A stretch of 64,000 nt of DNA from Antitrichia curtipendula (lineage: Eukaryota > Streptophyta > Bryopsida > Hypnales > Leucodontaceae), in NCBI GenBank assembly GCA_951230915.1, contig OX579640.1:15830981-15894980 (forward strand), in the 5' to 3' direction. The notes beneath the pieces are model-generated. The model was not told the DNA's origin and did not search any database. It saw nothing but the letters and a program-made list of their open reading frames with translations. How positions within the stretch are numbered: the stretch's first letter is position 1; every line of letters starts with the position of its first letter. The position numbers and the translations under genes were made by a program. Below, one piece after another: positions 56,450-64,000 of this stretch.

Positions 56450-57019
56450 CCCCTAAAGCCCCGAGGGTGTTTTTTGCCAAAAACCACTCAAAACTACCAC
56501 TTTTGTTGTATTCACTTAAGGAAACCAATTTTTTTTAAATTTAACCGTAGGATCTTGTACTTAACTTGTCAGAGATCATGTAGTAAAAATTTCATCAAAT
56601 TTCACCGTATAGATTGGAAGATATTAGCATTCAAAGTTGAACAAAAAGTTTTTTTTCAAGAAGATGCTTAAATTGCCCGAAAAACTAAGATTGTCCATAA
56701 CTTTCTCATCCCTAGTCCAAATAGAATGAAACAAAGCTTCACGTATAGGTAAAAACATAATCTTTTAGGAAAAAAATTCAAAAAAAATATTTTGACTTTT
56801 TATAATTTTTTTTGGGCTGCCCGAGAATCTTTATTTCTTGCTCATTGTGCCATAATTTTCTCATCCGGCATCCGATTGAAACAAAAATTATATATCCACA
56901 AAGCTCTTGCAAAGCTACACAACCTCAAAAAATCTCAAAAAAATCCACTTCAAATTGAGACAATAGGAACCTACCCGGACCCAAATTGTCCCCTGAGGGG
57001 ACAAGCAGGGCTTTAGGGG
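56450..57019 (+). mobile_element. TTAA element family A, best-preserved copy
   Basis: 570 bp between TTAA 56446-56449 and 57020-57023. Left end CCCCTAAAGCCCCGAGGG, right end CAGGGCTTTAGGGG; the terminal CCCCTAAAGCCC repeats match at 12 bases. Subterminal palindrome TTGTCCCCTGAGGGGACAA at the right (56987-57005). Interior modules: CGTATAGATTGGAAGATATT, CTAGTCCAAATAGAATGAA and ATCCGATTGAAACAAAAATT. The frames inside it (65 and 74 codons) recur in the other A copies but match no known protein. Confidence 0.93.
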
Positions 57020-57235
57020 TTAACTTAGTTTGAGTCGGTAGACATGCCGTTTGGTAACTTCGACTGGCTGTTTTTCAGAGATCAGATGATAAGCTTACTT
57101 TGAGTAATTTGTATGATTCTGTAGACTTTGGTTTGGAGAAATGTGGACTCCAAAAAATTAATGCTCTTGTGGATCTGATGTTTGGCTCTCACATTGAAAT
57201 TAGCCCTTTGAGAATCATCAGACAGGGCCGACCCC

Positions 57236-57449
57236 CTTGCTCGTCCCCCTTGGAACCCCCTGAAATTTTATATTTTCCATGCATGAATTTTCTTGCAAAT
57301 TCTGAATTCATTTTTGCAATCAGGGGCCCCAAATTAGATGGGGTCTGTAGAAAATAGATTTTATATAGCACAAAATAGGGGAATTTTTTTTATATGCACC
57401 CTTGGATGGACTTTGGTAGGACAAGTGAGGGGGCCAGTTCACCCCGGCC
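57236..57449. mobile_element. GGCC-ended MITE, second copy
   Basis: Starts GGCCGACCCCCTTGCTCGTC and ends GAGGGGGCCAGTTCACCCCGGCC; interior is the reverse of 40396-40632 (CATGCATGAATTTTCTTGCA; AAAATAGATTTTATATAGCA). The left end has lost about eight bases and no clear target duplication remains. Confidence 0.75.
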
Positions 57450-57513
57450 GTACATGGTGGGCCCCCCCAAAATGTGCCATCAAACAAAAACGAACTAAGT
57501 ATACGGTGGTATA

Positions 57514-57781
57514 CGGTGGGCACCCCAAATGCGTCATTGACCCTAAACCGCCATCTTCACTTTGTGTACATCTACAAAATCAATTATGTACCTATGTGGA
57601 AGAAACACTTTAAAAACAAACTTTGTTCTTTTAGAATTTTTGCATACAATATTCAAATGTCGCATTCTTTGGTGCACTGGAACCACCTTTCACTTGCCAA
57701 TAAGGAAATATGAAAATTTGAACAATTTAGTAATAGTAATTAGTCACAATGGCAATTAGTGGCAATTTAGGGGTACACACC
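57514..57781. mobile_element. TA-target MITE, copy 2
   Basis: 268 bp flanked by TA (57512-57513 and 57782-57783). Ends CGGTGGGCACCCCAAAT and TTAGGGGTACACACC. Matches 50400-50703 in inverted orientation (CTAAACCGCCATCTTCACTT; TCTATGTGGAAGAAAC-like text). Confidence 0.72.
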
Positions 57782-57822
57782 TAATCTCAAATTCCTCCAA
57801 TCCGAAAGACAAAATTTATTAA

Positions 57823-58722
57823 TCCCTAAGATTCTTTCATGATTAGAGGCCCCAAATTGCTTCAAAATACTCATCTCCAAAGCAAAGTCAAAATCTTCAT
57901 CAATACTTATTGTTTAACAAATTCAAACTTGTAGGATCCTCTGGTTAATTTGTTCAAGTATATTGTCTCAAAATTTTAGAACGAGTATCTCCACTAATTG
58001 CAAGTTCAATGTGCCTAAACTTCACAAAGTAGGCTTTTTTTAGCCCTTTTGTAAGGTGAAGTTTTGACTTTCAACATTTTAAGGAAAAACACTTATGTTC
58101 TATACTTTGTGTCTTTTAGTCAGTAAGTTGAAAATGGATTAAGAATATATACTTAAAAATTTTAACCAAAAAAACTTTCATATTCATTTTTTTTTAAATT
58201 ATAAAATGAAAGGTGTTATTGAATGAAGGATAAAACTAATATACTAATAACTTTTCAAAGATTTTGAGAATTATTAATCCCAAGGCTGAGAATGTTATAG
58301 CAAGAAATTAATATCCTTTTATTTTATTTTTATTTGAAAATTTTCAAAATTGAGAGCAAAAGATGACTTCATATTTTTTTCTACCTTCATTGCCAAAAAA
58401 ATAAAACTCCTCATAAAATTTAACTCATTACTTGGAGTTCATTGGTTCAATTTTTTTTGAGTAGGTATCAATCTATAGAATATCCAAAAAATAATTAACA
58501 TTTTCTTAGAATATATTTTTGGCTGCCCGGCTTGACATTGAAATTAAAAACCTTTGAACTTTTGTAACATTGATCAAAATGATGAGATCAAAGCTTCACA
58601 CATAGATTATGATGAATAGCACCCATCCTAAAAAAATTATGCAAAAGTTTCAAATTATGACGTGAATAGTGAAGTTTCCAAGTTCTCAAAAAGCCCAAAG
58701 TAGGCACTTTGGTCCTTTAGAG
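57823..58722 (-). mobile_element. decayed TTAA element (family C-like)
   Basis: TTAA at 57819-57822 is followed by TCCCTAAGATTCTTTCATG and CCCCAAATTGCTTCAAAATA, a worn C right end. Further on are GTAGGATCCTCTGGTTAA, AACTCCTCATAAAATTTAAC and TTTTGGCTGCCCGGCTTG, in C order, ending GGTCCTTTAGAGGG near 58722. The final TTAA is lost. Confidence 0.5.
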
Positions 58723-59656
58723 GGAGGTACAACTTGAAAGAAAAAACTAAATCACACACACCAAAATGGTTGTTTAATATGGATAGCTAGTTAGTTAGCA
58801 TGAGAATTAGGGATGCACAATCTAACAACGCCACTATTATACACCAAGACTCTAGACTACAACATCACAACTACAACCAGGATTGAATATTATGTCCTTG
58901 TAACCAAATAGTTTATACCGTATTACATAATTGTCTTTCTGTAGTTGATATGAAATTGATAAATGTCAATCAAAATTGTGAATATGTTTTTGTCAATTAG
59001 AAATTTATGTTGTTTTTGATTTTCATTCTAAATTTTGAAACTTGAGTTCAAAAAACAACTTTATGTATTATTTCAATCTTTGTTGGCTGCAAATCAAATT
59101 CCTTGTAATATTATCTCATCTTTTAGGAAAAAAATGATCCAATATTTTTTTGTGAAGTTATCAATATATCCAATTTAATAATAATAATAATAATAATGAA
59201 TGTAAACATTTTGTGCTATCTATTTTTATATTGAAATTTAAAAAAATATATCTTCTATGCTATTTATTGAAATGATATGAAATCAAGCTTCTCAACTTAA
59301 AAATGGCTGCTTATTTTTCTAAAAATAGGAATCTTCCTAAATTAAATAGAAAAATCACTAATTAGAAATTTAGGGAGGTTCATGCATGGCGACGGACTCT
59401 CGACGTGATTTTAGGTCAAGCAAAAATGGAAACCTAAACTCTGGTTGAGAGGCCGTCAAATTTTGAAATAAAATAAAATAAAATAAACAAAAATTGGACA
59501 AGATCTCAATTGTTAGATTTGAATGGATTGTTTCTGCAAGGTAACAAATAAGATGTGCCTTCTTCTTCTCTCTCATGCATCTTGATAGAAATCGCTCAAT
59601 TTTTTTGCAGCTCTTTGTTGTTTGTTAGCTCTCTCATTTTTTTGCAAGTAGAGAAG
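58723..59656. other. no gene; simple repeats
   Basis: AT-rich. (AAT)n at about 59176-59198 and (AAAAT)n at about 59465-59487. The left end of the Harbinger element probably lies between 59350 and 59650, but I could not fix its terminal repeat. Confidence 0.4.
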
Positions 59657-60957
59657 ATGAACAATTTTTCTCAAAATCCTTTATTTTGCAGCCAGTTGCC
59701 TTTGATGGGGTCGGAATTTTTTTTTACTCTAATTTCTTACAAAGCATTTCAACCGTTTTCAACTGAAGTTAAAGAGAAGAGAGTAGAAGAGAGTCAAGAG
59801 ATAAATGTTGCAAGGATAGGAGAGAGGGTTGTTGAGGAAGGGGATTGTGAGATTACAGGATCCTCCAAAAAGAGAACTATTCCTAAGCAAAAGGTTGTTC
59901 CGAAGAAAAAATAAGCTCTGAAACAAAAGGGAGCAATGAAAATTGAAGGAGAAGTCAAAGGAGAAGAGGCAAATCGAATGTGGGAGGACTTGGAGGTGTT
60001 TCAATTGATTGCATTGAAGGGGAAGATGGAGCTTGAATTCATCATAAACGGCAAAAAATAAGGTATGAAATTTCTACCCTAATTTAGATTTTTTCACAAA
60101 AAATTCCAATTGAGGATTGGGGCCAATTAGGGGCCTAAAGGCCTATACCCGTGCCTGGCCCCCCATTCCCCCTATTGTATATGCAAATATTGTGTTGTCG
60201 GTGGGTTTTGAGACCTAGTCTTTACCACCACAATGCAAGAGACTTTGCATCATATGAAAAAACTCTCCACCTACTTCCTCTCCTTGATGAATGCTACCTT
60301 CTTTTTTCATTTATATCCTACATAGTCCTTATTTCACAGTGAGAGCATGTGCTGTAATTGTTCTTCCAATGTTGTTTTTGACTCCTTCATGTTTTTTTAG
60401 TCTTTTGCTTGCAGGAATTGATATTTGGGTGAGGCTTCATGCTCAAATGCTTGTCATGCTACCTAAATTCAAACATACTATTGTGGCATATTGTAAAAAA
60501 TTCAAGGCCATTTTTTATTCTTACAAAGAAGACAAAGAAGACAAAATGGCCAATGGCATTTCTAGCAATAATCAGCAAGAGAGCAAATTATACAATGCTC
60601 TAGATGAATGGTATCACCAAGCCGGGCAAATCATGAAGCATGTCTCGGCTACTACCACAGATAATGTACAAAGTTAGACTGATTCAATCCTAGATGTAGA
60701 GAGTGCACCAACTCCAACAACCATTTCTACACCACCATCAAAAAGGTAAACAAAATTTTCATGATAGAGACATTGTTATCTTTGAGAAAATCGCAGAAAC
60801 TAACACATGTTTGATGAAAAAATTTGAGAGAACAAATGAGCTACTAAAAAGAGTAGACTACCAATTTAATCGTTTGATAAGCTCTATAGTATACTACTCC
60901 TTATCTAAGCTACAATCATCGTCAACGTACAATTTTCAAATTGAATGTATAAATTTC
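59657..60957 (+). pseudogene. PIF/Harbinger ORF1 (Myb/SANT-like DNA-binding protein), spliced, broken
   Basis: Exon 1 starts MNNFSQNPLFCSQLPL (ATG 59657) and includes basic PKQKVVPKKK. After an in-frame TAA (59912-59914) it reads MWEDLEVFQLIALKGKMELE. A donor AG|GTATGA (60062/60063) and acceptor TTGCAG|GA (60414/60415) join in the same frame to KGIDIWVRLHAQMLVMLP and YCKKFKAIFYSYKEDK, then LYNALDEWYHQAGQIMKHVS. The W...F..K layout is that of the SANT/Myb-like ORF1 partner of Harbinger transposases. Further stops (60059-60061, 60675-60677) and a frame change before the coiled tail FEKIAETNTCLMKKFERTNE show decay. The start at 59657 is preferred over 59555 because upstream residues are hydrophobic and unlike the family. 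Confidence 0.7.
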
Positions 60958-61205
60958 TAGCCAAATGACTTTTGTAAAAAGTCTCGGCTAGTAATAGATG
61001 AATTCAAGTTGAATCAGCCAACATGTTCTTCATTTTTATTTTTATTTTTGTCTTCATTTCTTTACATGTAGGATTTTCTTCATTCTCAATTTCTTCTTCT
61101 TCTTCTGATTCTATGAATGGAATTTCTTCACCTTTCGGATTTTTTTTGGAGTTCCCTCATTTATTGCAATGATGATTCCAAAGAGTGAAACATATGAGTT
61201 TCTTG

Positions 61206-62572
61206 CTATTTTCCTAATGACATATTGGCTTCAACTTGCAACTCTTTTTCTATTTCCTTAGCCAAATCCATGGAGAATTCACCATTTTCTAGAATGCATA
61301 GATTGTGAAGACATAGAGATGATGTAACAATGTAAGGCAAATTTTGAAGTGGCATGTCAATTCTTTTCAATAATATGTGCCATCTTCCTTTCAGAATTGT
61401 AAATGCTCTTTCCACAGCCATGCAGATGCTCAATTGGATAAAATTCCAATGTTTTTTTCCTCTAAGCAATCCTTCTTTTTCTCCCTTGAATGGTGAGTAA
61501 AACCAAGGTGTCATAGGATATGCAGCATCACCAATGAATTTGTAAGGTAAAAATGCACCTCTCATAGTCTTCTTCCCAATTTATGATTTCTAAGATAAGG
61601 CCCAATCATGAATATGTCCAACCCATCCAAAATCATAGTTCCATAATTTGCAATCAACATCTACAACTCTTTATAGTAAACATGAATAATATCCCTTTCG
61701 ACAATAGTATGCAACAGGTCATGAGATGGTGTTGTAATAGGAATGTGGCTACCATCTATTGCCCCTAGATTAAGAAGAATACCATGTAGTGCTTCAAAAC
61801 CCTTTACTATTTCTTTCATCCAAGCAAAATTTGGTTTTTAAAAACCAATGGTTTCAAATGAATCCTAATAGCTTTACAACAATCCCTCACAATGATAGAA
61901 GTTGTACTCAATCCTATGCCAAATAAATCATCAACCATTTTCAATGAATTACGTGTAGCTAATCAGAAAAGAGTTATTGCAATCCTCTACTCCACACAGT
62001 GGGGTTTTTTTCTGGTGATTTGGCGCAAAATTGCACCAAAAAATTTGACCTAGCACCAAGCCTATAGGAAATTTTTAGTAAAATTTTGGATGAAATCGCC
62101 AAGAAACTTCAAGTTCAAGAAAAATCTTGGATGAAATCGCCATATTGTGAATGAAAATAAAATTATAGATACATAGTATCACATTTTCTATCCAGTATTT
62201 GGATGAATGTTGAAACTTGGAGCACCACCATAACATTTGATATTGCCACTTCACCACTTCATGAAAAATGAAAAAAAACCCACTGCTCCACACTAATACT
62301 TTCTCTGAGATGTGTATCCTTCTTCTTCAAAACAAGCCCTAAAAGAGTGCATAGATATTGAAATATAGATTGACTCACCTTCATCCACTTCTAAAATTCA
62401 CCATCTAAAAATTCACCATACGTCCTTGGGCAATAAAAACTGCCATCATCATCATTTGGGCATTTTGTTCAAAAATTGCAAGTTTTTGCAATGTCAAAAT
62501 GCCCACAGTTACATACTTTATGACCATGAAAACCGAAAGTAGAGCAAGAATGCGTTCTTTTTTAGAATCCAT
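61206..62572 (-). pseudogene. PIF/Harbinger transposase (HARBI1-type DDE nuclease), broken
   Basis: Reads from an ATG at 62572 (MDSKKERILALLSVFM). Next come CPNDDDGSFYCPRTYGEF, KWMKVSQSIFQYLCTLLG and KKKDTHL, an interruption by a hAT-type MITE (61997-62285), and FGIGLSTTSIIVRDCCKAI. The catalytic segment AIDGSHIPI holds the first Asp; a damaged second motif reads MILDGLDIFMIGPYLRNHK. The intact last 119 codons (61206-61565) carry FIGDAAYPMTPWFYSPF, VERAFTILKGRWHILLKRID and SSLCLHNLCI. Stops and frameshifts separate the parts. It is convergent with ORF1, the usual two-gene plan of Harbinger elements. The conserved C-terminus suggests fairly recent decay. Confidence 0.88.
61997..62285. mobile_element. 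hAT-type MITE inside the Harbinger transposase
   Basis: 289 bp with ends CAGTGGGGTTTTTTTC and its complement GAAAAAAAACCCACTG. CTCCACA is duplicated at 61990-61996 and 62286-62292 (eight bases if the shared C is counted). CAGTG ends with a 7-8 bp duplication fit the hAT superfamily. Removing it restores continuity of the Harbinger reading (EEGYTSQRKY and the following ..LQ.LF..LAT segment). Non-coding; the 72-codon frame inside is incidental. Confidence 0.85.
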
Positions 62573-63259
62573 GGTTAAAGAAGGTGAGACAAAAATTTCA
62601 AAAATTGGATGGATTATTTATAGGAAAAAGATGGATAAAAGCCAAACAAATGGTATGGGTGTAGACTTTGAGCTTGGACTTTGGAGGCTTCACATCATGG
62701 TCGTCTAAGTTGAGAGGTTGTGGGAGTTCATTGCCTAGGGCTTGGACTTTGGGCTTGGCCTTTGGAGGCTTCACACTATGGCCAACTGAAGGCTCCAAAT
62801 CCTATAATTTACTGCCAATTTTTTTGGACTCGCACCAAAAGTTTGGTCATTCAATCCCATGGCCTCTTGACTTGGTTGACCGTAATGTGAAGCGGCCCAA
62901 CTATCCACAAAGTAACACCTCACAATCAATAGCTAAGTGTCCATTGGTGCTCCTTGAAAATGCCCAAAAAATTCCACTTTTCAATACTTTTAAACTATAC
63001 TTTGAAAAGGGTTACAAAACTAAAAGTTTCTAGGATTCTAGGAGTGCATTGAATTCTACTTACAACACAAAACGGGTTTAAAATTTTTTTTTCAACCTTA
63101 ATCCAAAACATTTTGTCCAACATGAAGATCATTAGGACAGAGGGAATAATAGTTTAGACAATTTATACCTAAAATGCACTCCAATTCTTTAGGAGTTGAT
63201 CCAAAATACTGTAAGATTTCAAATTAGTAATCCCTATAAATTTATATAATTCTTAAATT
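62573..63259. other. no gene; short internal duplication
   Basis: A phrase TTTGGAGGCTTCACA-ATGG occurs twice (about 62680 and 62760) with GCTTGGACTTTGG before each, making small open frames on both strands that are not genes. The right end of the Harbinger element should lie here, but no inverted terminus was identified. Confidence 0.4.
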
Positions 63260-63365
63260 AATATAAATTAGTGTTATTACAATGGGGTGTACTAATCAAC
63301 TTAACATATGTAATAGAAAAGAGCAAGCCAATAGAGCACCAAACTATAGTGAGTGGGCATAACTT
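63260..63365 (+). repeat. left part of insertion X, second copy
   Basis: AATATAAATTAGTGTTATTA ... ATGTAATAGAAAAGAGCAAG ... GTGAGTGGGCA matches the first 105 bases of 27075-27271. The right part with the hairpin is missing. Confidence 0.7.
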
Positions 63366-64000
63366 CAAAGGCACATACAAGCACCACTAGTTGGTACCCA
63401 CATGCTCTTATAAAACCATATTCACATGAAAACTCACAGTCTATTTGGATGCTCCATAACCACCTTTTTCCTCATTTGGAATTCCAAAAAGTTCATCGAG
63501 ATTCTTTTTACGCCACCACCAAAAATAAGAGCCACTACTTACTTCTTAGCTGAATTTTTAAGTCTTTCTTGGTCTCAACGATTTCGTAGGGCTAGTATGA
63601 GGGAGTGAACCTTTTTTCTACTCCCATGTTTGGAAAATCCCTTTGTACGGACAGGTCCCCGGGTGTTGCGTGAGGACAAGAATTCTGGTACCTCCAAGCA
63701 TCTGTTTTGGGGCTCCCCTGGAGTCAAGTTTGGTTGCTCTAGGCCGGCCTTGGTTCGAACCAATGGTCATCATCATACATGGAAAAAAAGTTACAATGCA
63801 TGGATGACCAGACCGGACGCACGTGGGTTAGCGAAAAAATCCCAGATACATGATATTCAAGTATTATACCAATACGGGTGCATTTGGGAAACCTACAATG
63901 GGAAAGAATTGCCCCTGGAGTCAGCAGTCAAAACAACGTTGATCCCTTTCCCCTGGAAATGCACACGCCAGGAGGGCGGCGTCAAAGAAGAGATGGGTTA
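63366..64000. other. no gene recognised at window end
   Basis: Balanced composition; several overlapping 60-66 codon frames without domains. TTGGTTCGAACCAA at about 63750 resembles a tRNA T-arm but no cloverleaf can be drawn around it. Confidence 0.4.

Noticed and set aside
63735..63775. tRNA-like T-arm TTGGTTCGAACCAA
   Set aside because: Stem and loop lengths do not fit and no acceptor, D or anticodon arms can be placed around it.

Overview
This is an AT-rich, gene-poor stretch of a eukaryotic, almost certainly land-plant, nuclear genome. I see no intact host protein-coding gene, rRNA, tRNA or CRISPR array. Every recognisable protein comes from a transposable element and is broken: a hAT transposase (102-1693, minus), two C-terminal tails of a plant-type LINE reverse transcriptase (about 5162-5430 minus; 55203-55745 plus) and a PIF/Harbinger element with two convergent genes (59657-60957 plus; 61206-62572 minus). 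The LINE tail family and the sequence style suggest a seed-free plant (moss, liverwort, lycophyte or fern). That is an impression, not a demonstrated assignment.

The dominant content is a set of short non-autonomous DNA elements, locally named families A to E. All start CCCC(T)AAAG-like, end in the reverse complement, and are flanked by TTAA. Three of them can be compared with related empty sites elsewhere in this window. In each case the empty site has a single TTAA and the filled site has TTAA on both sides. TTAA duplication with CCC-starting termini is the signature of the piggyBac superfamily, so these look like piggyBac-type MITEs in a plant. No piggyBac transposase is present here. Several are nested: an A inside an A (39957-41337), a B inside a C (46198-48046), and a D sharing the TTAA that ends that C. 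One (9314-9692) is a near-perfect foldback made of two inverted copies of the C left end.

Layout: 1-2.5 kb, hAT remnant with its promoter. 2.5-16.2 kb, TTAA elements, a LINE tail, two minisatellites, a hairpin-bearing direct repeat and a CACTA-like foldback MITE. 16.37-28.23 kb, two adjacent diverged copies of one segment (A block 16373-20809, B block 20810-28230) differing by insertions; older relatives lie at 7.5-9.2 kb and, inverted, at 51.5-54.2 kb. 28.2-44 kb, mostly featureless AT-rich DNA with an E element, inverted and tandem repeats and the nested A elements, then a 200-base N gap at 44043-44242. 44.7-48.3 kb, foldback MITE and the nested B/C/D cluster. 48.3-50.4 kb, a less AT-rich island with a long miRNA-precursor-like hairpin, a 61-bp tandem repeat and simple repeats. 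50.4-59.5 kb, TA-target MITEs, B and A elements, a GGCC-ended MITE and a LINE tail. 59.6-62.6 kb, the Harbinger element interrupted by a small hAT-type MITE. 62.6-64 kb, no gene.

Because no host gene is present, the interactions are those of mobile elements: serial insertion, self-nesting, and segmental duplication that preserved pre- and post-insertion states side by side.
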